DNA of 64,000 nucleotides, taken from Udaeobacter sp046727935. Its GTDB lineage: Bacteria > Verrucomicrobiota > Verrucomicrobiia > Chthoniobacterales > UBA10450. Position 1 is the stretch's first letter; each line of letters begins with the position of its first letter. The notes below the pieces were generated by a model, which saw only the letters and a program-made list of their open reading frames with translations, had not been told where the DNA came from and ran no database searches. The stretch spans positions 1 through 64,000 of the forward strand of contig JBKPDP010000052.1 of assembly GCA_046727935.1 (NCBI GenBank). Reading direction: 5' to 3'. Shown piece by piece: positions 17,209 to 25,787 of the stretch. Position numbers and translations under genes: made by a program.

Positions 17209-18149
17209 CGATGGCGACAGATCAAAGTTTACCGAAAAAAATTGCAGTGTTAATGGGCGGGCCGGGGTCTGAGCGCGAGGTATCGCTGGCGACCGCGCGC
17301 GGCGTGTCGAAGGCGTTGCGGTCGTTAGGCTGCGAAGTCGTCGACGTCGATGTTCGTGATGAGCATCTCGATTTACCTGACGACGTCGATTTTGCCTTCA
17401 TCACAATCCACGGAACGTTTGGCGAGGACGGCCAGATCCAGCGCATTCTCGAGTTGCGCGGCGTTCCCTACACTGGCGACGGCGTCGAAGAAAGCGCGCT
17501 TGCTTTCGATAAAATTCGGTCAAAAAGAAAATTCCGTGAACTGGGAGTGACGACGCCGGAGTGGGAAGTGATTCAAGCGGGCCAACGCCCGACACTTTCG
17601 CTGCCGCTCGTCATCAAACCGCCGCGCCAAGGTTCTACGGTCGGCGTTGTCATTGTCAAAACTGAGCGCGAATTGGAATCGGCTCAGTCGGAAGCGGCCA
17701 AGTACGATCGTGAGTTGCTGGTCGAAAAATATATTCCGGGGCGCGAACTAACGATCGGCGTCCTCGGCGAACAAGTCCTACCCGTTCTGGAGATCATCCC
17801 GAAGGGAGGCTTTTACGATTTCAATACCAAGTATCCGTTTCTGAATCCGCAAGCTGGCGCCAGCGCGGAACACGTTTGCCCGGCGAAAATTGACCATGAG
17901 AAGACGCGCGAGATCCAGGAAATGGCTATGCGCGGTTTTCGTTCGTTAGGCCTGCAGGTATACGGGCGCGTGGATGTTGTTTTCGCCGAGAGGGGCGAGC
18001 CGTTCGTACTCGAGGTCAATACTATTCCCGGAATGACGGAGGCGAGCTTGTTGCCCGAAGCCGCTGCGGCTGCCGGTATCAATTATCTCGATCTTTGCGC
18101 GCGCATCATCGCGCTTTCTCGCGCCAGAACAGAAAGGAGCCGGAGATGA
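17205..18149 (+). CDS. ddl: D-alanine--D-alanine ligase
   Basis: 314 residues, ATP-grasp fold: N-terminal MGGPGSEREVSLATA, the loop IKPPRQGSTVGV, EKYIPGRELTIGVL in the middle, and the C-terminal metal/ATP site FVLEVNTIPGMTEASLLPEAA. It makes the D-Ala-D-Ala used by MurF. A GTG at 17205 overlaps the murC/murB stop (GTGA); an ATG two codons later (17211) is another possible start. Ends in an ATGA overlap with ftsQ. Confidence 0.94.
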   Translation: MTMATDQSLPKKIAVLMGGPGSEREVSLATARGVSKALRSLGCEVVDVDVRDEHLDLPDDVDFAFITIHGTFGEDGQIQRILELRGVPYTGDGVEESALAFDKIRSKRKFRELGVTTPEWEVIQAGQRPTLSLPLVIKPPRQGSTVGVVIVKTERELESAQSEAAKYDRELLVEKYIPGRELTIGVLGEQVLPVLEIIPKGGFYDFNTKYPFLNPQAGASAEHVCPAKIDHEKTREIQEMAMRGFRSLGLQVYGRVDVVFAERGEPFVLEVNTIPGMTEASLLPEAAAAAGINYLDLCARIIALSRARTERSRR

Positions 18150-19243
18150 GACCCGTGCAGAGACGCTCCCAATCGCGCAATCGGCGAGTCTCCAATGTGC
18201 GCCAGCGCCGCCAGCAGCACTTGCTTGATGTGAAAGTTCGCTCCCGCAGAGTGGCACAGCACCGCGCGCGAAGGGCACTGGCGGTTTTCTCCCGAGTGAT
18301 ATTGCTCGCCGCGCTATGCGCCGCGCTTTATGCGGGTACACGTGAAGCCGCGAGGCGTCTGTTTTTCGAAAACCCGGATTATCAGCTGAAGACAATTGAA
18401 TTGCAGACGGACGGGACGCTGCAGCGCGAGCAGATTTTGAAAGCCGCCGATCTGCGTGAAGGCGAAAACATTCTCCGCGTAAATCTGGGTCGGGTCCACG
18501 ATCTCATACAGCAGCTGCCTCAGGCCGATGAGGTGCAGGTCGTGCGAAAATTACCTTCGGAGATTGATATTCGTGTGGTGGAACGAAAGCCAGTCGCGTG
18601 GATTACGAGCGAAAAGGAAATTTCCGATCCATTTGCATCAGACTCTGCTTTTCTAGTGGACGCGCGCGGAGTTTTGATGAAAGAAAAGAAGTTGTTGCCC
18701 GAATATCTCGGATTACCAGTCATTCTGGGATGCTCGAGCGAATCGCTCGAGGTAGGCAAAGTCGTCGAATCGTCCGAAGCAAAGACGGCGCTGGAGCTGC
18801 TGCGTTTAAGCGCGCGAAGTTTCTTGCAGATGCGTTTTCAGATCCGGGAGATCGATGTTTCCGAAGGTTATCGTCTGCTGGTGACGGACAAGAACCGTAC
18901 CCGCGTGACGTTTGGTTATAACGATCTCGAAACGCAATTACGCCGGCTCGAACAATTTCTTGTTTACTGTGACGATTCAAAACAAGAACTGGCGACGTTA
19001 AACCTGCTTGTACAACGAAACATCCCGGTGACTTTCGCGCCGCGGCCGGTCGCAGTCATTAACGATACCATCGAGCCTCCTGCAGAACCGCGGATTATGA
19101 AGGCGATCCCGGTACATCCTCCTGAAACCCGCCTTCGCCAAGGTTCCGGCAGGCAAGAGACTGCGTCACCAGCGTCCAAGCCGCGCACCAGTTCAACACC
19201 GCTCCCCCGAGCAATTCCCACTCAGCGACAGAAAACGGATTAA
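18146..19243 (+). CDS. ftsQ: FtsQ-type cell division protein
   Basis: 365 residues from the ATG at 18146, which overlaps the ddl stop and follows AGGAGCCGGAG. An open frame exists further upstream, inside ddl. Very basic cytoplasmic N-terminus, one membrane segment (about 45-67), then a POTRA domain (YQLKTIELQTDGTLQREQIL ... LPQADEVQVVRKLPSEIDIRVVERKPVAW) and the FtsQ/DivIB beta domain. A periplasmic scaffold with FtsL. The Pro-rich C-terminal tail includes a copy of the dispersed repeat seen in the LysM gene (19132-19157), read in another frame (RLRQGSGRQE). Confidence 0.9.
   Translation: MRPVQRRSQSRNRRVSNVRQRRQQHLLDVKVRSRRVAQHRARRALAVFSRVILLAALCAALYAGTREAARRLFFENPDYQLKTIELQTDGTLQREQILKAADLREGENILRVNLGRVHDLIQQLPQADEVQVVRKLPSEIDIRVVERKPVAWITSEKEISDPFASDSAFLVDARGVLMKEKKLLPEYLGLPVILGCSSESLEVGKVVESSEAKTALELLRLSARSFLQMRFQIREIDVSEGYRLLVTDKNRTRVTFGYNDLETQLRRLEQFLVYCDDSKQELATLNLLVQRNIPVTFAPRPVAVINDTIEPPAEPRIMKAIPVHPPETRLRQGSGRQETASPASKPRTSSTPLPRAIPTQRQKTD
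19132..19157 (+). repeat. Second coding copy of the CTTCGCCAAGG...GGCAAG repeat, inside ftsQ
   Basis: Sequence CCTTCGCCAAGGTTCCGGCA followed by GGCAAG matches the copy at 12292-12320 with three mismatches but is translated in a different frame. It lies in the disordered tail of FtsQ, where an insertion would be tolerated. Confidence 0.55.
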
Positions 19244-19248
19244 CAACA

Positions 19249-20457
19249 ATGGCGAGCAATAATTTGATGGTTGGTCTTGAGATTGGAACTTATAAAATTT
19301 GCGTTGTTGTCGGAGAGAGCCGGCCCGACGGCACCGTCAAAATTCTGGGCGTCGGTCAGACACCATCTCGCGGCGTACGCAAGGGCGAGATCGTCGATTT
19401 TGAAACGGCAATGAAATGCGTGCACGAAGCGGTGGTCGATGCCGAACAGAAAAGCGACGTGATGATCCGGAGCGTTTATGTCGCTGTTGCCGGATCGCAC
19501 CTTCAAAGCTTCAACAATCGCGGAAGCGTCATGCTGCCCGACGATCGCGATGAAATTGACGAACAGGACATCGAGGACGTGAAAATTAGTGCGCGCGAGG
19601 TAAGCATTCCTGCGCAAAACGCGTTCCTTCATTCCATCATTCAACATTATCATGTCGATGGACAAAACGGCGTGTTGAACCCGCTCGGGATGCTCGGGCA
19701 AAGATTGGAGGCAGACTTTCATATTATTCACGGTGTGCGGACGCGCATCCAGAACACGATCCGCTGTGTGAAAGAATTACCGCTCGACGTCGAGGATGTC
19801 GTTTTTGGCGGGCTTGCTTCTGCCCAGGTGGTCCTTAACCAACATCAAAAAGACCTTGGGGCGCTGGTCATCGATATCGGCGGCGGGACGACGGACTACG
19901 TTTTGTATGCGGACGGTGCAGCGAAGCAGAGCGGATGCCTTGCAATCGGCGGTGACCATATCACCAACGACATCTCCATGGGGTTGCGCATTCCAATGGC
20001 GCGCGCAGAGAAACTCAAGATCGAGGAAGGCAGTTGTATCCTCGGCAATTGTTTCCCAGGCGAAATGATTTTGCTGAAGGACGATTCCGGTTTTGCGGGG
20101 AAAGAGATCGAGCGCGAGACGTTGAACACGATTATTCACTTGCGTCTGCGCGAAAGTCTTGAGTTGCTCAAACGCAGACTCGATGAAGAGCCATTCATCA
20201 ATTACCTCGGCGGCGGTATTTTTATCACGGGCGGATGCAGCCTGCTCAATGGCATCGATAATCTGGCGGAAGAGATTTTCGAAATGCCCGCGCACGTCGC
20301 GCATGCTCAAACAACATCAGGTGTCACGTCTGCGGTAGAGAACCCGCAATTTTCGACTGCAATCGGGTTAATCAAGTACGCGCAAGCCGTGCAGACAGAT
20401 CGCCCGCCACGTGGGATCGGACGAATCCTGGGAAGAATTTTTAGCGGAAGACGATGA
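19249..20457 (+). CDS. ftsA: Cell division protein FtsA
   Basis: 402 residues, actin-like ATPase fold. VGLEIGTYKICVVVGE is the phosphate-1 loop; the SHS2 (1C) subdomain follows (about residues 85-165); phosphate-2 VIDIGGGTTDYVLYADG near 206; adenosine motif GGGIFITGGCSLLNGI near 322. The protein ends in a short basic amphipathic tail (IGRILGRIFSGRR) of the kind that binds the membrane. FtsA tethers FtsZ filaments. Five bases downstream of ftsQ, 88 bp before ftsZ. Confidence 0.95.
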   Translation: MASNNLMVGLEIGTYKICVVVGESRPDGTVKILGVGQTPSRGVRKGEIVDFETAMKCVHEAVVDAEQKSDVMIRSVYVAVAGSHLQSFNNRGSVMLPDDRDEIDEQDIEDVKISAREVSIPAQNAFLHSIIQHYHVDGQNGVLNPLGMLGQRLEADFHIIHGVRTRIQNTIRCVKELPLDVEDVVFGGLASAQVVLNQHQKDLGALVIDIGGGTTDYVLYADGAAKQSGCLAIGGDHITNDISMGLRIPMARAEKLKIEEGSCILGNCFPGEMILLKDDSGFAGKEIERETLNTIIHLRLRESLELLKRRLDEEPFINYLGGGIFITGGCSLLNGIDNLAEEIFEMPAHVAHAQTTSGVTSAVENPQFSTAIGLIKYAQAVQTDRPPRGIGRILGRIFSGRR

Positions 20458-20469
20458 AGATGATTCAAA

Positions 20470-20540
20470 TTTTTGGTAGGGCGCGACCGCCGGGCGCGCT
20501 GCAGATGCTTAATGTCCGACGGCACCGGCAGTCCGTCTTT
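20470..20540. repeat. Short GC-rich palindromic spacer between ftsA and ftsZ
   Basis: Contains two small inverted repeats (around GGCGCGACCGCCGGGCGCGC and around GTCCGACGGCACCGGCAGTC) in the only sizeable gap near the end of the dcw cluster. It resembles the other GTAGGGC-type intergenic palindromes of this window. No convincing ribosome site for ftsZ is seen within it. Confidence 0.35.
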
Positions 20541-20545
20541 TCAAT

Positions 20546-21967
20546 ATGATTCAACTTAGCAAAAATTATAGTCTTCCTGACCGCGCGGAGGAATTTATTC
20601 CAATTAAAATTGTCAGTGTGGGTGGCGCCGGTCTAAATGCGCTCGACCGGATCGTGCTCGACGGGTTGGAGGGGGCAGAGGTCCTGGCGATCAACACCGA
20701 CGTGCAGTCTCTGGCGAGCTCCGTTGCTGCGCACAAAGTGCAGCTCGGCCGCACAGTTACCCGTGGCTTGGGTGCAGGTGGCGACCCCGAGCTTGGCTAT
20801 CAGGCCGCTTTCGAATCGACAGAGGAGGTTCGCGAGGCATTGACCGGCGCAAGAATGATCTTCATATGCGCAGGGCTAGGCGGCGGCACGGGATCGGGCG
20901 CTGCGCCGTATGTGGCTCATCTCGCCCGCGAGGCTGGCGCGCTGGTGCTTGCGTTCGCAACGCTGCCATTCGCGTTCGAAGGCAGACGCCGCAACGCGCA
21001 AGCGCGCGAAGCTCTGGCCCGGCTCAACGAGATTGCCAACGCAGTAGTCTGCTTTGAGAACGATCAGATGGGCGACATGGTCGCGCCGCATGCCGGTATT
21101 CACCAGGCATTTTCCAAAGCCGACACAACAATCAGTCAAAGCGTTCGTTCGATTGTGAATCTGATTCAGCGACCAGGACTCATTCGCATTGGCTTCGACG
21201 ATTTGCTTTCTGCATTGCGCAGCCGGAATGGCCGATGTCTGTTCGGCTTTGGCGAATCCGATTCGGACAATCGCGCGCATGATGCGCTCGCTCAGGCGCT
21301 CAAGAGTCCGTTGATGGATCGTGGTCGCACACTGGCGGATTCCGCGCGGGTGCTCGTCCAGGTGGCAGGCGGGCCGGGTATGACCTTGTCCGAAGTCGAA
21401 ATTGTCATGAAGGAGCTTGGCCGGCACGTAAACGAGGAAACGCAGATTCTTTTCGGCACTGCTGTGGACGGACGGTTGGGAGATCGTTTAAGCGTTACGA
21501 TCATCAGCTCGTTTACGGCGGACGAGGATTTGTCGCAGACTCAGCCTCCGCTGAGTAGCGCGCCGCCAATGCCGCCAGTGTGGGAACAGCCTCGGGAAAC
21601 CCCACCGAAAATTGAGGTCGAGCCCGAACCGCCGCCGATCGAAGATTTTCAGTCGGTGGAGACGACTCCTATTGAGGAGCCGAATCTCGCCGAGGTCGAA
21701 AGCGCGCCGGCGCCTTCCGTGGAACCGGCCCCGAACGCGTTTGAGGTCCTCGACACGTCTGAACCGCCTGTGACCACACCGCGGAGAAAGCCGGCGCCCG
21801 CAAGGGAGGAAAAAGTGTCCACTGAAAGATCCATGCAGGCTAAACAGGAAGTCTTGCAGTTCGAGCCGGTCAACCGCGGTCGCTTTGAAAAAAGCGAGCC
21901 AACAATGGTCGAAGGCGAAGACCTCGACGTGCCGACCTATCTGCGAAAAAAAATCAAGGTGAAGTGA
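20546..21967 (+). CDS. ftsZ: Cell division protein FtsZ, divergent T7 loop
   Basis: 473 residues. Tubulin signature GGGTGSGAAP is present near residue 112, with IKIVSVGGAGLNALDRI at the N-terminus and a Pro/Glu-rich linker (about 335-455) ending in the FtsA-binding-type peptide DVPTYLRKKIKVK. The T7 loop, which completes the GTPase site of the next subunit (NxDxxD in most FtsZ, as in RPGLINVDFADV), reads RPGLIRIGFDDL here: Asn becomes Arg and the first Asp becomes Gly, leaving one Asp. Last gene of the cluster, 88 bp after ftsA. Confidence 0.94.
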   Translation: MIQLSKNYSLPDRAEEFIPIKIVSVGGAGLNALDRIVLDGLEGAEVLAINTDVQSLASSVAAHKVQLGRTVTRGLGAGGDPELGYQAAFESTEEVREALTGARMIFICAGLGGGTGSGAAPYVAHLAREAGALVLAFATLPFAFEGRRRNAQAREALARLNEIANAVVCFENDQMGDMVAPHAGIHQAFSKADTTISQSVRSIVNLIQRPGLIRIGFDDLLSALRSRNGRCLFGFGESDSDNRAHDALAQALKSPLMDRGRTLADSARVLVQVAGGPGMTLSEVEIVMKELGRHVNEETQILFGTAVDGRLGDRLSVTIISSFTADEDLSQTQPPLSSAPPMPPVWEQPRETPPKIEVEPEPPPIEDFQSVETTPIEEPNLAEVESAPAPSVEPAPNAFEVLDTSEPPVTTPRRKPAPAREEKVSTERSMQAKQEVLQFEPVNRGRFEKSEPTMVEGEDLDVPTYLRKKIKVK

Positions 21968-21972
21968 TTTGG

Positions 21973-22034
21973 CTGTAGAGGCAGCCGTGTCGGCTGCAAA
22001 TCTTTCTCTGCCGGCGACACGCTGGCCACTACAG
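21973..22034. repeat. Intergenic palindrome with CTGTAG...CTACAG ends
   Basis: A 62-bp element bounded by CTGTAG and CTACAG, with inner complementary blocks (CGTGTCGGC and GCCGGCGACACG). It fills the gap between the convergent ftsZ and M20-hydrolase genes and could act as a bidirectional terminator. Same family as 42205-42284, 45316-45395 and 60121-60180. Confidence 0.6.
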
Positions 22035-22035
22035 T

Positions 22036-23379
22036 TTACCGCTTCATCAATTCAAGCACAGCGCTGGTCATTCCGATGACCCCAACACGGATCGTTGGTT
22101 CGGGAACGGGCGCGAATTTGCTCGAATGCAGGCTTGGCAGTTCTTTTCCCGCCTGTTTGTACTCCGCGACCTTCGCCGGATCGACTGCGCCGATGTGAAA
22201 ATCAACCGCCGGAATGGAGTGGTCCGGCAAGCTGTATTCCGAGAAGTCTTCGCCACCCATTGTCGGATCGACAATTTCCACGTTCTCGTTGCCTAACGAG
22301 TTCTTCCAAACGGCGACTAGATGCTTGGTCAACTCGGGGTTGTTGTAGGTCGCTGGGCAAAATTCATCTTTGCGCAACGTCACGATCGGAGCGCGCTCTG
22401 GCGGGACTCCGGCTGCTGCCGCGATTCCTTTGGCGACCCTCTCAATCGCAGCCAACACATGCTCGCGTGTCTCAGGTTTGTAGGTGCGCACGGTCACCTG
22501 CATTTTCACTTCGTCTGGAATGATGTTGTGCTTTGTCCCGCCGTGGATCGAACCGACCGTGATGACAATTGGATCGAGCGGATTATTTTCGCGGCTTGCG
22601 ATGGTTTGCCAGGCATTGATGATTTCCGCCGCGAGCACGATCGGGTCCTTCGTCTTGTATGGATACGCGCCGTGTCCGCCCACGCCCCGAACGGTGACAT
22701 CAACCGAATCAACATTCGCGTAGGTGTAACCTTCAGTTACGCCAATGTGACCGGTTTCCAAATCGGCCTTGTCATGAAAACCGAGCGCGAAATTCGGTTT
22801 GCCGAATTTTTCGTAAAGCCGGTCTCTGAGCAACGCGCGCGCGCCATTGCCGGTCTCCTCCGCCGGTTGCGCCACGAACAAGATCGTGCCGTGCCATTGA
22901 TCTTTTAGTTTCGCGAGAGCGCGCGCCGTTCCAATGAACGCGGCAATGTGTGCATCATGCCCGCAGGCATGCATCACATGGACTTCTTTGCCTTCATCAT
23001 TGTTCGCCACCACGTTGCTTGCATAAGGCAGGCCTGTTTGTTCTTCGACTGGCAACGCATCCATATCGGTGCGTACAAGCACGGTGGGCCCGTTGCTATT
23101 CTTCATTACGCCGACCACTCCGTAGCCTTTGAGTTTCGGGTTTTCATATTTACCAAGGTGGTCGGCGACCTGGTAGCCTGCCGCGCGTAGTTCCTTTGCG
23201 ATGAACGCTGCGGTGCGCTCCTCATGCCCGGATAATTCCGGGTGGCTATGGATGTCTTTATAAATCCCGAGCAACGAAGGCAGCTCCGCATCAGCGAGCG
23301 ATTGTGAGGTTTGTTGCGCGACCGCGAGCGCAGGAAGAAGGATCGAAAGTAATAAGATCGATGAGGAAGGGGTTTTCAT
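22036..23379 (-). CDS. Exported M20-family amidohydrolase (IAA-amino acid hydrolase type)
   Basis: 447 residues with a signal peptide (about 1-21, ending LAVAQQ). Canonical M20D motifs: VRTDMDALPVEEQTGLPYAS, MHACGHDAHIAAFIGTA (metal Cys/His), AQPAEETGNGARALL (catalytic Glu), GVGGHGAYPYKTKDPI in the dimerisation domain and MGGEDFSEY near the C-terminus. The family hydrolyses N-acyl amino acids or related amides; the substrate cannot be read from sequence. Convergent with ftsZ across a palindrome. Confidence 0.88.
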   Translation of the reverse strand: MKTPSSSILLLSILLPALAVAQQTSQSLADAELPSLLGIYKDIHSHPELSGHEERTAAFIAKELRAAGYQVADHLGKYENPKLKGYGVVGVMKNSNGPTVLVRTDMDALPVEEQTGLPYASNVVANNDEGKEVHVMHACGHDAHIAAFIGTARALAKLKDQWHGTILFVAQPAEETGNGARALLRDRLYEKFGKPNFALGFHDKADLETGHIGVTEGYTYANVDSVDVTVRGVGGHGAYPYKTKDPIVLAAEIINAWQTIASRENNPLDPIVITVGSIHGGTKHNIIPDEVKMQVTVRTYKPETREHVLAAIERVAKGIAAAAGVPPERAPIVTLRKDEFCPATYNNPELTKHLVAVWKNSLGNENVEIVDPTMGGEDFSEYSLPDHSIPAVDFHIGAVDPAKVAEYKQAGKELPSLHSSKFAPVPEPTIRVGVIGMTSAVLELMKR

Positions 23380-23382
23380 TGT

Positions 23383-23467
23383 GTCATGCTAAGCGAAGCC
23401 GAAGCATCTCTTAATTCTGATTTCGTGCAATCGCAGTCAGAGATTTCTCGACTTCGCTCGAAATGAC
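23383..23467. repeat. GTCAT..GCGAAG / CTTCGCTCGAAATGAC paired repeat (copy 1)
   Basis: Starts GTCATGCTAAGCGAAGCC and ends ACTTCGCTCGAAATGAC, complementary outer arms with a variable middle. The same layout recurs at 29620-29705, 30860-30947 and 34433-34542. It lies between the divergent M20 and DNA polymerase genes. Confidence 0.6.
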
Positions 23468-23484
23468 AGAAAGTTGGATGAGTG

Positions 23485-25692
23485 ATGAAATTTGAGAAGA
23501 ACACGCTGCTCTTTGGCGCGGACCCTACCGCTCGCATTGTCGCAGTTGAGCTGGGCGAAACGGGAACGGTTAAGGTTTATCGCCGGGCAGCGGACGGATC
23601 GACTGTTGCCGATGTGGAGCCTTTCCACCCATTTGTCTGGTGCGACTCAGATGTTGTCGATCTTGGCATTGAAGCGGAAAAGCTCGAGAGCGATCTCAAG
23701 TACGGCTGGCTGATCACCGTCGATAGCTGGAAAGAACTGATCGCCTTGCGTAATGGACTCAAAAACGCTGGGCGCGATTTCTTCGCTTTCACCGATCCAG
23801 TGCAGCATTACCTAACAGCCACCGGTCGCACTTTGTTCAAGGATCTGGCTTTTGAAGAACTGAAACGCATGCAGATCGAGGTTCTGTCATTGGAGAACGC
23901 TGTCGCCGGGATCGATGACTCCGGCCGGGTTGATCACATCATGAGCATCGCGGTCTCCGATAACACCGGCTGGGAAGAATTACTGATTGTCGATCCAAAA
24001 AACATCGAGGAATCCGAGCACGATGTGCTCAAGCGCCTAACGAGTATCGTTAAAGAGCGCGATCCGGACGTGATCGAAGGTCATGATTTGTTCCGCGTCC
24101 ATCTCCCGCTCCTCGTTGCTCGCGCAAAAAAACTGAAAACGAAACTGGATTGGGGGCGCAGCGATGGTTTTCTGCGTTCGCGCCCGTCACGACTTCAAAT
24201 CGCAGAGAAGACAATCGATTATCCGAAGTTCACAGTCGGTGGCCGCCACTTCGTCGATACGTTTTTGCTCGCACAATTTTATGACGTCGGCATGCGTTCT
24301 CTTGCCGGTTTCGAGCGGACCGATGTCGCCCGGCATTTTGATCTTTGCGACAGCGAACAGATTTCCGCGCTTACAGGCAAGGAATTGCAGCGCGCGTACC
24401 TGGAAAATTCGGAAGCATTTCGACGACGCGCACTATGCGGTGTGCGCGAGACACGGGCATTATCGGAACTGTTAGGCGCGAGCTACTTCATCCAGGCGCA
24501 GATTTTTCCATACAACTATCAGGATGTGATCGTCCGCGGCAACGCCACGCGGATCAATGCGCTTTTCCTGCGCGAATATTTCCGGCAACGCCATTCCATT
24601 CCCGAGTTGCCGATGGTGCGCGCCTTCGAAGGTGGCTACACCGACATCTTCTTCACCGGGATAGCGCGCAACGTATGGCATTGTGACGTCGCCTCGCTCT
24701 ATCCGTCGATCATGTTGAAATTCGATTGTTTTCCGGTGACCGATCAATTGCAAATCTTCCGTCATTTGCTCACCGATTTGCGCACGTTCCGATTGGAAGC
24801 GAAGTCAGAAATGCGTGCGGAGAAAGATCCCGCGAAGCAGCATCAGCTCCAGGCGTTGCAAAACACGTTCAAGATTCTGCTCAACAGTTTCTACGGTTAC
24901 CTAGGCTTCGCGCAGGGACATTTCGCCGATTTCGATGCCGCAGCGAGCGTGACTCAGATCGGCCGCGATTTGCTGAAGAAGATGATCGACTGGTTAACCG
25001 CGCAGGGGGCGAAAGTGATTGAAGTCGATACGGACGGAATCTATTTCGTTCCGCCAGCCAAGATCGGAATCGACGAATTGCGCGAGGGTTTGGCGAAGGA
25101 ATTGCCTGAGGGAATTGAAATCGAGTTCGACGAACAATTCGACGCAATGTTTAGCTACAAGGCGAAGAACTACGCACTCCTTACGAAAGATGGCGAGGTA
25201 GTCATCAAGGGCGGCGCCCTCAAGTCGCGCGGACTCGAAAAATTCCAGCGTGTGTTTCTGGAGGAAATGATCAAGCTCATCATGGAAGGAAAATCCGAAG
25301 AGGTCCCGCAATTACGGGACGAGTTCGAGAAAAAAATCCGGGACCGCGAATGGAAAATCGACATGCTGATGAAGACCGACACGCTGCAGGATTCGCTCGA
25401 TAAATATCGCGCCAAGATCGCCGGCTCCGCGCGCAACCGCGCCGCCGCTTACGAGCTCGCTCTGGCCAGCGGCCGCAATTACAAACCCGGCGACCAAATT
25501 AGCTATTACATCAAAGCCGCACCAAAGAAAGGTCCCGCCTACGAAGCTGCCAAACTAGCCAGCGAATTCGACCCGCTAAACCGCGACGAAAACGTCGATT
25601 ACTATGTCGCCAAGCTCGACGACCTGGTGAAAAAATTCAGCGGCCTCACAGCGGTCGCGTCACCTTTGAAGCAGGAGAGTTTGGCGCTGTAA
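23485..25692 (+). CDS. Family B DNA polymerase with degenerate exonuclease motifs
   Basis: About 735 residues (ATG 23485; a GTG one codon earlier is possible). All three polymerase motifs are intact: DVASLYPS near 400 (motif A), KILLNSFYGYLG near 462 (motif B) and VDTDG near 514 (motif C). The 3'-5' exonuclease region (about 128-310) aligns with Pol II-type proteins, but its acidic residues look lost: the DxE of Exo I reads SLENA, Exo II GHNxFxxDLP reads GHDLFRVHLP, and the Exo III Asp is Gly (ALCGVRETRAL). Probably a non-proofreading polymerase. It stands alone, flanked by repeats. Confidence 0.88.
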   Translation: MKFEKNTLLFGADPTARIVAVELGETGTVKVYRRAADGSTVADVEPFHPFVWCDSDVVDLGIEAEKLESDLKYGWLITVDSWKELIALRNGLKNAGRDFFAFTDPVQHYLTATGRTLFKDLAFEELKRMQIEVLSLENAVAGIDDSGRVDHIMSIAVSDNTGWEELLIVDPKNIEESEHDVLKRLTSIVKERDPDVIEGHDLFRVHLPLLVARAKKLKTKLDWGRSDGFLRSRPSRLQIAEKTIDYPKFTVGGRHFVDTFLLAQFYDVGMRSLAGFERTDVARHFDLCDSEQISALTGKELQRAYLENSEAFRRRALCGVRETRALSELLGASYFIQAQIFPYNYQDVIVRGNATRINALFLREYFRQRHSIPELPMVRAFEGGYTDIFFTGIARNVWHCDVASLYPSIMLKFDCFPVTDQLQIFRHLLTDLRTFRLEAKSEMRAEKDPAKQHQLQALQNTFKILLNSFYGYLGFAQGHFADFDAAASVTQIGRDLLKKMIDWLTAQGAKVIEVDTDGIYFVPPAKIGIDELREGLAKELPEGIEIEFDEQFDAMFSYKAKNYALLTKDGEVVIKGGALKSRGLEKFQRVFLEEMIKLIMEGKSEEVPQLRDEFEKKIRDREWKIDMLMKTDTLQDSLDKYRAKIAGSARNRAAAYELALASGRNYKPGDQISYYIKAAPKKGPAYEAAKLASEFDPLNRDENVDYYVAKLDDLVKKFSGLTAVASPLKQESLAL

Positions 25693-25761
25693 TGCAGGTA
25701 AGCTTCAGCCACCCCCAACCCTTCCAGGTTTTCTTCAGAAAATTGTTATCACTTGATGCAA

Positions 25762-25767
25762 TATAAT
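25762..25767 (+). promoter_or_regulatory. Perfect TATAAT -10-like hexamer
   Basis: TATAAT 20 bp before the start codon of the M20-like gene at 25788, with GGGAG between them as a likely ribosome site. No good -35 hexamer at normal spacing was found, so this is only a possible promoter. Confidence 0.3.
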
Positions 25768-25787
25768 GCACGGGAGAAATAACAATC

